DNA of 38,831 bases, from assembly GCF_001039355.2 (NCBI RefSeq), contig NW_019775789.1, forward strand, positions 46,867 through 85,697. The letters run 5' to 3'. The notes beneath the pieces were generated by a model, which ran no database searches, was not told the origin of the DNA, and worked only from the letters and a program-made list of their open reading frames with translations. Of this stretch, positions 22,701 to 33,400 are shown piece by piece. This DNA comes from Lingula anatina (taxonomy: Eukaryota > Brachiopoda > Lingulata > Lingulida > Lingulidae). Position 1 is the first letter of the stretch, and every line of letters begins with the position of its first letter. Position numbers and translations under genes: made by a program.

Positions 22701-25700
22701 TTGTTAAAAAAAAATTAAAAATAAAAATCTCAAAAAGAGGCACCAAATATTTGCAGAATGACAGTGGCTTCTCAGATCTGAAGTAATTATAGCATTTGGT
22801 ACAGATGTAAAAATTGCTCATAAAATAAGATTGCATTTATTCAGATGAGTTGCATCCTAAAGCATCAATTTTACAAGAAGAAAAGTCCTTAAGTTTATAC
22901 ATACTGGTCCAACTTTATTGATCCCAATCAAAAAAAAAAAAAAAAAAAACTTCCACAACCATGTGAGACCTAAGAAAAGTTTGAAATACAGAAAAAAATG
23001 TTTATGTCACGAAATACTATCCCCCAAGGCATAAACAAATTCCCCAGTACAAATAGTTCACTTTTTTGTAAGATCCCAAAAGATTCAAGCTGCTTTTATG
23101 AGGATAATGGCAGGCAAAGTTCAATATTTATCCTACCGTAATTATCCAGTAAATTTGAACAAATTCAACACCCCCTCAAAATTAATAAAGAAAGAAAAAA
23201 CAATAAAGTAAATAGTGAAAAATAAATGAAATAAAAAAACATTTTTGGTAGTAGCTCTAAAAGATGTTCTAAAATGCCAAATTGGTTCAATTATATCAGT
23301 GACAATTTTTTCAACCTTGAATTAAGTAAAAATCAAAAATGACATCAACTTTGCCTAAATTTCAAGGCCAACTTCTGTCTCCATTAAAAGGACTTGCTTA
23401 CAACCAGTTTGAAAAAAGATTTGAAGTGCATGCTTCCTGAGAAACATAAATAAACCAAAGGAAATTGATTAATATCATTACCCGCGCCCCCCCTCCCCCC
23501 CCCTGTTCTTCTCCCCTGTTCCCCTCAGGCCCCGGTAAGTGATGATTGACAGCCCTTTGTCCCCTAATCCCTTCGTTGTCATGCGTAACACGCACTTGTA
23601 TCTCGTAGAGCAGGTGGTTCGAGGAAGGCACTTCAGTTCAGTTTTTGTTATGCTTTTTTTTTTGAAGGTGCATTCAAAATAGTTTGTTTAAATCAAACGT
23701 GTCTCATTACACAGGGGATTGGTTTTGCAAAAAAATTTAGAAAACTGAAAGTTTTATTTTGAAACTTAACATTTTAGTATAACTCTTCAAATTTTAATTT
23801 TTAATTTCTTAAAAGATCCAAATTTTAGTGTAAGCCCCTTTTGTCATTTTTTTTTAATTGAAAAGGGCAAAAAATCTTCATAGTACATTGGTCCCTTGGT
23901 GATTTTTCGTTGTGGCAATATTGACTAAAGAATAGCCATTTCTAGCTTACGTCAGTCCTGACCAAAAAAAAAAACTTGAAATACTGTTTTACTATCAACA
24001 CTATTCATAAAAGAAAAGACATTAAATCTTATGGTTCTTATTATGTGTCATAAAAGCTGCCTTAATACTCTACAGGACCCATGAAAAAAATCCTCACATA
24101 AAAGACTGAATACAACAGCTTAAATTGAGGCTTAAATTGGACTTTGGCTCAGCATTATTGGCTCTTGAGAAAATAGAGTATAAAAACTGCCAGAGAAAAG
24201 GTCCAACAAATTGAGCACTTCAGATTTCATTAAAATCTAAATGGGAGGCCGTCTTCCTTCCTTTCTTTCTTTTCATTTTTTTAGGTTGAATAAAATTGAC
24301 ACTGACATTATAATCCACAAAAGTTCACCCTCGAGTGGCTTTATATCTTGATGAGAAAATGATGAAAAAATAATAAATAAAGAATCAGAGGTAATGGATA
24401 TTTAAAATATGACAAACAAGATAATCCCTGAAATTAAATTTTTTTACAGAGCATGAAGGGCCATGAGAACATGTCCCAGTAAATACACCACCAGTCTTGG
24501 ATTAGAGTGTCTTGGAAGACCTGCCATCTGGTGGGAGAATTTTACTGATGTTCTTGGCTGGTAGATTATTTGATCAATGTTTAAATTCCTATGATAATGG
24601 AATACCTAACATGGAGTAATTCCGATTATTGTCCATATAATCATTATCGAAAGTGACTCAATCTTAATGACTTATTAAGTCTTCATAATTAATTTGTAGA
24701 CATGATGCATTCCTTCCATAATTCTACCTCTATAATGATAATCACTTCATTGACGCAATAATGAGTAATCAGATTAAAGCCACTGCCAGTTTCTATTAAT
24801 TGAAATCATTATCTGCAAACAAATATTAACATTTCATATATATAGACCTTCTATGTACATATCTCAATGTAAAATCCCTATACTTTTCGAATGCAAGGAG
24901 ATAAAATATTTTCCAACTGACACTATTATTTTTAAGCAAATTATATATTCAGTACATCTCCTACAGATTTTATATGTTATACTTTCAATTAGGTATCAAT
25001 TTTCAACAATATATTAAGATTATGTCTGTACTTCATTTCAAAAGGAAATTTTTACTGATGGGCCACTGGTACCCATTTTTAAAAGGTCATCTGGTAAAAT
25101 GCTTCATTTATTAATTCATTTATGTTTTTATTTGTCTATTTACTAGTACTTATTAATTTTTTTCAATTTCATTTTTAGGGCATGTGTTTCCAAAATAAGT
25201 GCAAACCAACAGGCACAATCAATTCTGCCCTGGAGAAGAACATGAACGATGAACTAGGTGTTTTAAGACACCTCTGGGATTTTAGCGATAATTTACATCA
25301 CTTCATCTTCCTACTGTGTTAATTGCACTTTTGTGTGACTTGCACACTTCATTTAATCCCAGTTTTTATCAGCTCTAACTTAAATCATTTTCGGTTTTAA
25401 ATAAGACTTCCAGACAGAGAAAGACATTTTGACCATTACTCCTTACAAAGACAATCTCCAAGATGATGACTTAAATATAGCATTAATTGCTTGTTCTCAT
25501 CACTTTAAATTTAGTTGTTCAGTGCTAGATATGACCTCTAGACAGCCAAAGCCCTTGAGCCGATGTGGACATTTTTTTTTAAAGTTCAGCCTCTTTATCT
25601 TGCCCTTTTAAGATTACCTCCTAGATGCCTATTTATGTTTGTCCTTAGTCACGTTTCCAGTAACATTATATCTTAGATGAGAGAGTGATTACAATTTCAC

Positions 25701-27253
25701 AATCAACAGAAATCTATCCATAAGCATAAGCTTTATATAAATGGGAAACCAAAAGATAAGACTGGCTTTTTCTGGTGAGAAATTGTAACTGCACAATCTC
25801 ATCTTGTAACAACATGGTGTTTGTTGGTTGTCTTTTCACCATACTTGGACTGAAATCAGTTTAAGTTAAAATTGGTAGAAACTGATCATTCTATAACCAC
25901 ATTTGGACATTCAATGGTTTTAAGTTAAAACTGAAGAGAACAGGTCTTCGGCAGAAGGTGCAATGGATACAGATAAGTCCTGAAAAGGGCAGCCGAAAAA
26001 CCACCTGCTATATTTGCTTAAGCTGCATAGCAAATAGGGAAAATAGAGTAAGAATTGTATTGTCAAAAGTAATCAACTTCAGTCAGTCAGATAAAGTCAA
26101 AACATTCAGAAGGCGGTAAGAGACACCAATGATTCCTATTCTAGGTCAAAAATAGGAGACGGACACCAACCCAAGTTTAACTGTTCATAAAATCGCAGGC
26201 ATGTAAAATGTGTATGTTGGCATTTGTTAAACTGGCCATCAATCCATGCAACGACAAGGAAATAATAGATATTCCCAAGCCACCATTTGTCACCCTGACA
26301 GCTAGGAAAATTATTACAAAAGATTCGAATCACCTGACAAGAAAAGGCATTTATTTTTCTGATGGAGTTATTCAAGTTCAAGTTTGCTTTTATTTTTTCA
26401 AATCTAGGACTGCATCCTGTTTTTGAATTTTCAGTTTCTTAATTATTACCAATTTGAAAAGGAGTCAATATCATTTAATAAAAACAGAAAGATGAATTTG
26501 AAGGAGAAAAAAAATTTCAGACAAAAGACAACCCTGTACCAAATATACAAAACCAAATGATGTTATACTGATATGATCGACTCATCTTTTCAATGGGGAA
26601 ATTTGTTAATTGAGCTGATGCTGTATTTTAAGTCATACATTCATAAAATTTGCCCATTCCTATTAAGTGGTAGTAACAAAATTGAAAAGCAGGCTACCCA
26701 ATAGTTATATTCAATAAAGTAAAAGCACCACAAATGCTATTTAGAAATATTTTAAAACAATTCTTAAACTGAAATTTAACTCACCTGTCCTATATCCCGC
26801 ATTACTTAGGTACGTTGCAAAATTCCGTGTCTCGTGCGTCTGCTGCCACTGAATCGAAGAGCAGTTGTCGTTGTTTGTGTACACGTTATGGTTATGGGGA
26901 TACATTCCCGTAAGAAATGAACTCCGCGACGGACAACACATTGGTGTAGTCACAAAGGCATTGTTGAATGTGGCGCCACCTTTGCCCATGATTTTCATGG
27001 TCTTTGGCATGAAGTCCATGGAACCGAGTTCCTTGTCCTGGTCGTCTGTCATGATAATCACAATATTTGGCTTGTCTGACTTTTTTCTGTGGTTTCTTCT
27101 TGAATTGAACCTGTCTTCTGTGACAAGCTCATCGTTTTGATTCCTGTACATATCACGGGCACGTGCTCGCTTGCCACGCGCATCAGAACTGGTGGCGAAA
27201 ATTACAAGTATCAGTGTCAGAGCTGTGGCGAAGTGAAATATTGAAAAATGCAT
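13441..27253 (-). CDS. SULF1: Extracellular heparan sulfate 6-O-endosulfatase (Sulf), spliced CDS of 16 exons, 912 aa
   Basis: Family knowledge: Sulfs are secreted or cell-surface enzymes that remove 6-O-sulfate from glucosamine inside heparan sulfate chains, tuning Wnt, FGF, BMP and Hedgehog signalling. Seen: the 16 exons total 2739 nt and every junction keeps phase. Met1 starts a signal peptide (hydrophobic core about residues 9-20, then SSDA). The sulfatase domain has TDDQD (69-73), CCPSR (Cys106 expected to become formylglycine), FGKY (159-162), APHGPED (from 242) and SDHGYH (334-339), with Lys349 after. A furin-type R544-S-G-R547 site precedes Ser548, aligned with the cleavage sites of vertebrate Sulfs. 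Lys/Arg-rich hydrophilic-domain sequence spans about 430-775. The C-terminal part has [13 protein letters not shown] and SNNNTYWC. Length is close to human SULF1 (871). It is most likely the single orthologue of vertebrate SULF1 and SULF2, so the symbol is nominal. Confidence 0.96.
13882..14002 (-). CDS. SULF1: Sulf coding exon 15
   Basis: Acceptor cactatttcag, donor gtgagt. Encodes [20 protein letters not shown], then [17 protein letters not shown], matching the vertebrate L-x-N-x-VH and RSCQGYKQC segment. Leaves in phase 1. Confidence 0.93.
14392..14534 (-). CDS. SULF1: Sulf coding exon 14
   Basis: Acceptor ctattttcag, donor gtaaga. Encodes [20 protein letters not shown], then [17 protein letters not shown] and DFNRDPYQ, highly similar to vertebrate Sulf C-terminal domains. 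Leaves in phase 0. Confidence 0.95.
14946..15106 (-). CDS. SULF1: Sulf coding exon 13 (basic cluster, start of C-terminal domain)
   Basis: Acceptor ctaataacttcag, donor gtgagt. It opens with [20 protein letters not shown], a dense Lys/Arg cluster of the kind that binds heparan sulfate in Sulfs. [18 protein letters not shown] follows. Leaves in phase 1. Confidence 0.94.
15367..15659 (-). CDS. SULF1: Sulf coding exon 12 (variable hydrophilic-domain insert)
   Basis: Acceptor aattgattcccag, donor gtcagt. Encodes [20 protein letters not shown] then a Ser/Thr/Pro-rich stretch and [17 protein letters not shown]. The ECSC-like CVC motif matches the vertebrate PEECSC region; the rest is poorly conserved and probably lineage-specific. 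Leaves in phase 2. Confidence 0.85.
15855..16009 (-). CDS. SULF1: Sulf coding exon 11 (coiled region)
   Basis: Acceptor cttcatacag, donor gtaatg. Encodes [20 protein letters not shown], then [20 protein letters not shown] and [11 protein letters not shown]. It corresponds to the vertebrate segment with C-x-I-x-C-ER-Y and the helical DKEIEALQ region. Leaves in phase 0. Confidence 0.9.
16184..16396 (-). CDS. SULF1: Sulf coding exon 10 (furin-type site, hydrophilic domain)
   Basis: Acceptor ttacactccatag, donor gtaaga. It opens with [25 protein letters not shown] aligns with the basic cleavage sites of human SULF1 and SULF2. An acidic and then a basic stretch ([14 protein letters not shown]) follow. 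Phase 1 in and out. Confidence 0.88.
16662..16830 (-). CDS. SULF1: Sulf coding exon 9
   Basis: Acceptor cttttttttag, donor gtaagt. Encodes [20 protein letters not shown], then [18 protein letters not shown] and NQKQFLKNF. The vertebrate counterpart has KWQC, KCKG and the QRQFLRN block. Leaves in phase 1. Confidence 0.92.
17071..17203 (-). CDS. SULF1: Sulf coding exon 8
   Basis: Acceptor catatttcag, donor gtttgt (weaker than average). Encodes [18 protein letters not shown] and a Cys/Lys-rich tail ending PCKPKQ. It marks the start of the hydrophilic domain. Leaves in phase 0. Confidence 0.9.
17568..17741 (-). CDS. SULF1: Sulf coding exon 7
   Basis: Acceptor ttgttttcag, donor gtaggt. Encodes [20 protein letters not shown], then [16 protein letters not shown] and [10 protein letters not shown], matching the end of the N-terminal sulfatase domain. 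Phase 2 in and out. Confidence 0.94.
18279..18454 (-). CDS. SULF1: Sulf coding exon 6 (DHG motif)
   Basis: Acceptor ttgttgtatcag, donor gtgagt. Encodes [15 protein letters not shown], then [20 protein letters not shown] and [17 protein letters not shown]. Asp335 and His336 are conserved sulfatase metal and active-site positions, and Lys349 is conserved. Leaves in phase 2. Confidence 0.96.
18679..18829 (-). CDS. SULF1: Sulf coding exon 5
   Basis: Acceptor cttttcag, donor gtaaga. Encodes [19 protein letters not shown], then [20 protein letters not shown] and QSVDDAVEK, a strongly conserved Sulf block. Leaves in phase 0. Confidence 0.95.
19152..19247 (-). CDS. SULF1: Sulf coding exon 4
   Basis: Acceptor gtttacag, donor gtaaaa. 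Encodes [20 protein letters not shown] and QYQHLF; the APHGPED motif contributes a conserved active-site His. Phase 2 in and out. Confidence 0.94.
19508..19645 (-). CDS. SULF1: Sulf coding exon 3
   Basis: Acceptor caactacag, donor gtaaga. Encodes [18 protein letters not shown] and then [16 protein letters not shown], matching the vertebrate [10 protein letters not shown] block. Phase 2 in and out. Confidence 0.94.
19682..19729. repeat. (AAAT)n microsatellite
   Basis: About twelve uninterrupted AAAT units lie in the short intron between Sulf coding exons 2 and 3, close to the exon 3 acceptor. Confidence 0.9.
20259..20280. repeat. (AG)n microsatellite
   Basis: Eleven AG units in the intron between Sulf exons 2 and 3. 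Confidence 0.9.
20487..20574 (-). CDS. SULF1: Sulf coding exon 2
   Basis: Acceptor ttttccccag (from 20575), donor gtatgt. Encodes [19 protein letters not shown] then [10 protein letters not shown], near-identical to vertebrate Sulf. It enters in phase 1 and leaves in phase 2. Confidence 0.95.
20575..26784 (-). other. SULF1: Sulf first coding intron, 6.2 kb
   Basis: The largest intron within the coding region. No coding exon was found on either strand. It holds a 20-A run (22930-22949), a C-rich run near 23484-23503 and a stretch at about 24520-24830 dense in ATTA/TAAT cores. First introns often carry enhancers; that is inference here. Confidence 0.85.
26785..27253 (-). CDS. SULF1: Sulf coding exon 1 (signal peptide, catalytic motif)
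   Basis: ATG at 27253-27251 has G at -3. The frame is open further upstream but has no earlier ATG before the acceptor, so this start gives a clean signal peptide [20 protein letters not shown]. The exon includes the catalytic [11 protein letters not shown] motif and ends GYRT plus one base. Donor is gtgagt (26784-26779), phase 1. Confidence 0.95.
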
Positions 27254-27321
27254 GGCAACAGGGTGAATATGACTCCTTGATGACGACCTTGACTTGGTGA
27301 CCTTAGTCAAATGACCTTGAC
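27254..27321 (-). other. SULF1: Sulf 5' UTR part of coding exon 1
   Basis: These 68 nt lie between the proposed splice acceptor and the start codon, with no upstream ATG in any frame on the mRNA strand. The stretch contains three AAGGTC(A)-type motifs spaced exactly 14 bp apart. Confidence 0.7.
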
Positions 27322-27342
27322 CTGCAGATGTAATGGTTAGTA
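27322..27342 (-). promoter_or_regulatory. SULF1: Splice acceptor with perfect branch-point motif, 5' UTR intron of Sulf
   Basis: On the minus strand TACTAAC (27342-27336) is followed by a short pyrimidine-containing stretch and ctgcag (CAG at 27324-27322). This implies that Sulf has at least one noncoding upstream exon. Confidence 0.65.
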
Positions 27343-27959
27343 ATGGTTAAGGTGATCCAGCTACTTACTTCACCAACGTGACATCTGAAATGATAACAAA
27401 AATCTAATCAAACATCAGTAATACATACGTAGCAAAACTAAGCTCTTTAACAACTCAGAGCTCACAAAACAAAATCACGCTGTCACAATTTTAAGGATAT
27501 CTTTACAGTGACTGACACTTCTTATAAAAGAACTTCAATCTTAAAATCTCTCACGGGTCAAATTTTTGACTCTCCAACATTCTCTTATTGTTTAGATAAT
27601 CCAATTGCACCGAGCTCGCATTTCCATTTGTGGATCTAAGGACAAGAAATAAAACCTATCATCTACGGAATCATTTTTGGACATGTTTTTATACACCAGG
27701 ACATAACAGTAACTTTATATCGTACAATCTCATCAGATCAAAGAAATATAATATCCTCACCCATTTTGTCTCTTTAACTTTACAATGAAGTAAACATCAG
27801 AATATAACGTCTAATGCTGATTTTATGAATTGAAAAACATGGAAAAGGAAAAATCTTAAATTTCCAGCATTTTATGCGACACTTATATTTGTTATTAAAG
27901 CTACATTTCCTTATTTTTAACCCGAATACTGTCTATGGCAATTCTAATTCAGCTCAGAC

Positions 27960-27990
<31 letters not shown>

Positions 27991-30601
27991 ACCCATCGTA
28001 TATTTTCAGACTTCTAGTGATCAGATTACAGAGCAACACTTAAACTACCTCGTGCAAAACTAACCAAAATGCATCATAAATCAGACCAACAAAACTACAC
28101 AAGTTGGACCTACTTCCGTTCCAACCCTGTCCTTGTGTGAACTACACTCATGCTAAAATATTATTTGTACACTTTTGATACACCATGTTTTACCAAATAT
28201 TCAACCAAAACGATCCACTGTTTTTCAGGCCTCCTGGGGTATCATATTGAGTTCCATCACTATTATATATTACCTAATTTGAACTTATTCACATTCAAAG
28301 CACAATATACCAAATGACCTGAGAATACATGTTCATCGATTCCCTGGAAAGTTCCTAAATTTCCCAGCAGACGGTGATCAGTTACAGTGAGTGATTTCCT
28401 TGAAAAGAGATACACTGCACAAACTGATTACTCATTTCGTTTTCTGGGCAATTTTTTTTCCCTTGCCCTGAGTATCACATGTCATTAGAAGCACTCCTCT
28501 TTAATCTACATGCCACTACAGTTAACAGTGATCACACAACAGAGATGATTTGACAGTGACCCAGGAAACTCGGGGCATTTTGCTTTATTTATTTTTTTTT
28601 CTAATGGGCTATCAAAATAAGATTAACGCAAATAGAAAAATGGGAGTACATCTGTCTGATACAAATATTTTTAATGCAGAGAAAGTTTTACAACAGTTCA
28701 AAGATTATTCTTTAAAAAGATGAGGCAAATTGTCCTAACTTTCAATTTCTAGCATGTGTGGTAACAATATATTTACTGCCAAGGGATTTTTACACCAAAA
28801 TTCAAACATTATTCTTAAAATTTGCAAGGTTTCCTATACTTCCAATTTCCTAGTTTGTACTTCACTGTCTTTCAACTGCCACTGAGTTTACAATTAACCT
28901 TGCACTCACAGGCAAGAACAGTTCCTACACAAATATGATCTTTAATTTCCTTCTTTTTTCTGCTCTAAGGTAGTTTTTTTTAATCAAAGGCTTTCAAACA
29001 TGGCTTCCACATTAACTTTCTTCTTCATTTCCTTTCTTAGGACTTCTCATGAGCAACATGCCATCAGCACTTATAATTAAACATGACTTTTTCATCTTCT
29101 TAGTATAGACATCCTTAATTCATTCCTTTAATTTTCTAAGATCTTTCCTTAACAGGAGTTGTTTTCAAACTAAAGGGCAGCAATTTTACACAACTTTTAC
29201 ATTAAACCACTTGACGCACTTAATCTTTCGGTTAAATTTGGTTAATTTTAGCTTCATGTCATTTGGAACCAATTGTTGTTATAACAGTTAGACACACACA
29301 ATAAAATGGAATGTATTCTAGGCTAATACCAGTCAAGCAAATTAAAGCCAAATGCTATAATACACATTTGAATTTGGCTGAGAAGTAGAATAAGCATCCC
29401 ATATTTTTTTTTAAAAATACTATTTATTTCATTATTTGAGTAAGAATTTTTATCTTGACTCAAACCATCCAGCAGTTTGACCAAAAGAAAGCTTATCATA
29501 GATTTCTGATAACTTATTACATTCTAGGCCATGTTTTCAGCAATAACTCAAATGACATCTTCATTTTTGGGTGTTAATTGTTGGTCCTCATATAATCTGC
29601 ATGGTATTATTAGACATTTCATTGATAATATATGACATACACATTGATTCTTATACCTATTTCTGGACTAAAACAGACGTTTATTTAAAATTATGTTTAC
29701 CTTTCCTATCTAAGTTGGTGATCATATCCTTAATTTGATTTATTTTTTTGCATCTTGCATTTTATCTTCAATTTCTGATCTCCTATTTATTGGACAATTC
29801 AAATCAGACTCTTTGGGTGGACTTTCAATCCTCATCAGAAAAATCACCGAATTATTCAAGGCTCCATTGCCTGCACATGCAATAATACAATTTCATAGAA
29901 TCCCCTTTTACTAACTAAAGGAAATGCTTTTCCTAGTTTAACATCTAAGTTCTACCCAAGAAAGAAACAGCGGGACACAGAGACACACACAAATAGAAAC
30001 AAAAAGCTGTACTTTATTCCGAGCTCTAGCAAATGAAATGCCGTCAGATCAGAACATGTGGGTACGGAGATAAGGCAAATCTAGAATGTTGTGCTAATTG
30101 AAAATAAATTCCCACAGGTCTGTATTGGCCTCATCACTCAGAAAGACGCAGCAGGATGGTGTTTCTAACTTGCGTGGGATGTTACTGCCATCTTGTTAAG
30201 TTTCACTGTGCTAAGAATACTGGAGAAGAAATGGTTTTCATGGGATTTACCTGCCGAAATGGATTTTTCTGGGGAAATAAGCAATTTTCTTTACTCACGA
30301 ATCATTTATGTATCCCGACCCCCTCTGCATTTTGAATTGACCTTTTATTAATTATTTAAAGGTTGATTTAGTTTAAAATGACTGGCCAGTCAATGTAACC
30401 AGCGACCATTGCCCTACGAGTTCCAATGGAAAAATTATTTTAGGGGTTAAATCTTCATTAAGGCATATGTTAAGTTTTATAATAAGCTGTGGATCGCAAA
30501 AATAAGCAATTGGGAGTAACCCATAACCCATGGAGTGTACTTTTAATGTATAAACACTGGCAAGTCTAGGTTTTTTCATTCCCAAGCCCTTCTCACAAAA
30601 A

Positions 30602-30603
<2 letters not shown>

Positions 30604-30639
<36 letters not shown>

Positions 30640-30645
30640 CTTCAC

Positions 30646-30678
<33 letters not shown>

Positions 30679-30680
30679 AT
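30604..30680. repeat. (CT)n and (CA)n compound microsatellite
   Basis: CT runs at 30604-30636 and about 30645-30666, passing directly into CA repeats. Confidence 0.9.
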
Positions 30681-31904
30681 ATCCCGAACACTAAAACCAT
30701 AAACTAATTCACAATCTTCCAATTCCTAACAAAAGAATTGAAAACATAGTCATCTCCAGATAGGATGCCCACCTTGATATACCACACGTGATTACAATCC
30801 ACATTGTTATTGGTAAATAGCCATTTTTTAAATCAAGATGTAAGACATTGATATGCCTGTATTTATATTAACAAGTGGAATTTTATCAGTCTTAATTACC
30901 TCAGCTTTTACATATGAGTACTAATGACACTATTATCAGCAAAACTGGAGTTGGGATGCTATCTATAATGAATAAGACCGAGAAGAGGTTTGGGTTTTTA
31001 TCTGACGATGCAGTTAACGACTTTGTTGGTCTGAATGGTCCTGGTATTGGGTTACTGTGCCACACAAATCATTCCACAGATAATAACATAGCAGAAAATT
31101 TGTGGAATTTCTTTTTCTTTATGTTTCTGTTTGGCTTTTCGGGTTCGAGTTCTACTATTGGTTATTATTGTCCGAGCTTCAGGCAATCAAAATTCTTCAA
31201 CAAAAGGGAAAAATTGCAGTTATACATTTCAGTAAAATAAATCTAGCTAACTAACTAACCGTTTTCTTTTTCTTTTCTTTTTTTTCTATTTTTTTTTTTT
31301 TTGGGGGGGGGGGGAATGTTGATGTTAACTGTATCATCTGATCAATTGCTGTCCCCCCACTCTCTTAAGAAAAGATAATGGAGGGAAGCATTGCGAGCTA
31401 ATTTTTATACATTCTTAAAACACTATAATCATAAAAAAAGAATATCCAGAAAATCCTACCTATTTCTTCCTAGGCCACCACAGAAATTAGAAGAAGAGAA
31501 AATCCTTCGCTAGGCACACATCAAAACCAACAAGCAGAACCCAAATCACAGGTAATACTATTGAAATACTTACCAGACATGCACACGTGAACCCAAACAT
31601 GCACAGTACAAATGGTTACACTTGCCCCATGGAACCCCAAATATTTGACTGAAAGAGGAAAAACACGACAGAATAAACAGAACTTAGCACCCCTAGTTTA
31701 CAAACATTCAAATTGCCATATTTACAAGACGGAGGGGTTAAAGGATTGCATTCAGCACCAACAAGAAGTATTCCACATCGTGGAATGTGAAAGCCATTGT
31801 TTGGGAACTCGGGAGTCAGACACGGTCTCACCTTGTACAAACAAGGCCCCTTAAATAGTGTAGCTACGTAAGCCTTACATAAACCCATTTTCTCTTGTTG
31901 TTGC

Positions 31905-32430
31905 TTGCTTTTAAGAGAAAGTTCCAGCAAAATTGCAATATTTTCCCTTCATACAAAGATATATATACCCCAGTTTTAAGTATCACTCCTCTTCTGAAGA
32001 AAGCTTGGGCAAAACTGTAAAATTCGTTGAAAAACATACAGCCAAATTCTTAATACAGCTTCCTTTATTTAAGAGAAAATCCCAGCAAAACTGCAATATT
32101 TGACCCCTTTAGAGCAATTTCAATTTCTGTAACATGCAAAACAAAATGCCTCAATCTGTGCTCTATCTTTAAATTAAAATATGTCCAAAAATGTAACATT
32201 TCAATCTCGTGCATTTAGACCCATTACCATAATCCATATACAGTAACCAAAACAAAATACTTCTCTCCATGCTTTTGTTTTAAATTTAAACAAGTCTAAA
32301 AACATAACATTTTGATCTTGCACATTTAAAGCCATTATCGTGATCCATACAACCTAAACAAAGAAAAAAAACTTTTATCCCTGCTCTTTTTATAAATTAA
32401 AATATCACAAAAAAGTAACATTTCAAGCTG
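31905..32430. repeat. Degenerate tandem array, unit about 111 bp in its right part
   Basis: The motif TAACATTTCAATC or a close variant recurs at 32194, 32305 and 32416, an exact 111-bp spacing. Its flanks match too (AAATTAAAATAT before, CATTTA-x-CCATTA and TGATCCATA after). More diverged units with TTTAAGAGAAA, CCAGCAAAA and TGCAATATT lie at about 31910-31945 and 32066-32105. Confidence 0.75.
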
Positions 32431-33315
32431 TTATTCTAAGGTTCGGGATCATGGAGGACCTGTCTCTCTCTCCCAGGGCCAGCAAACACAAGTGTTTTAT
32501 TGCAGTAATTCAATTCCTCATTCAATTTTCAGCTCAGCTCTGGTTTGCCACTGATCCCTGCCATTAAGAAGAAATGTGGGGACGTTCACACAATATTTTT
32601 TAAGAGCGAGCTTTAAACGGGGACTCTGGGGCATTCATATAATATTCTTAATTGATCCAGATCTAGAAGTTATTATGTCTCGGTTCCGAATATATATTGT
32701 GTGAATTGATATGACTAGCTGAATGCTTATTTTAGTCTAATTTGGCCTTTTTTGTTACCGTTCATTTATTAGTCTTAGATTTAATAATCTAATGTGTTCG
32801 ATAAAACATTTTCAGCTGCCTGGCTTCTAAAACAACCAATTATATGTTTATGTTGAATAAGATGCTGATGATCACTTGCATAAAAAACATAACAGCTGTA
32901 ACTGGGCTTAAAAGGTAAAAATATTTAGTACGGCATCATGGTAATTGAGGTACTGACACTACAACTATAAGGCCAAGAAGCTAAAAACATATCAAAGTGT
33001 ATACAACATCAAGTTCAAAGTCCATTGCATCAACTTTTTTTTTGGTTAAAAAATAAATGTTTATATACACGCCAATGTCACATTAAAGAACAGATGGCCT
33101 GGTCGGAGAAGATTCAACCCCTAACATTATTTTCCTCGGCTACTGACATGCAAGTTTAGTAAACATCAGCTGTGTGCCCTGGATCTTGGAACAGATGGCT
33201 CATATGCCTAGAATTAGCCCCCCCCCCCCACCTTCCCCAATCCCCATCGGCACCTTTGCCCTTTTCAGGGGCCCTTCATGGGTAACCCTGGTAATAAAAA
33301 TATTTTGCTTAGGCC

Positions 33316-33316
33316 A

Positions 33317-33351
<35 letters not shown>

Positions 33352-33357
33352 AAGAAA

Positions 33358-33399
<42 letters not shown>
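33316..33399. repeat. (GA)n microsatellite, interrupted
   Basis: Two GA blocks separated by AAAGAAATAAA; one of the longest simple repeats in the window. Confidence 0.9.

Positions 33400-33400
<1 letters not shown>

Noticed and set aside
23590-23640. tRNA-like TGGTTCGAGG stretch
   Set aside because: No cloverleaf can be formed around it and there is no matching box A.
25182-25322. Small plus-strand frame of 46 codons preceded by an acceptor-like TTTTTAG
   Set aside because: An in-frame stop immediately precedes it, it has no family resemblance, and it lies antisense inside the Sulf intron.
26317-26336. ATTCGAAT sequence resembling a T-loop
   Set aside because: It is a short palindrome with no acceptor, D or anticodon stems around it.
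27254-27310. N-terminal extension of Sulf starting at a TTG codon
   Set aside because: There is no ATG there. The ATG at 27253 has a good context and gives a typical signal peptide.
30914-31240. 108-codon plus-strand open frame
   Set aside because: No recognisable domain, no splice or promoter context, a Phe-rich low-complexity stretch, and no homologue that I recognise. It is most likely a chance frame in noncoding DNA.
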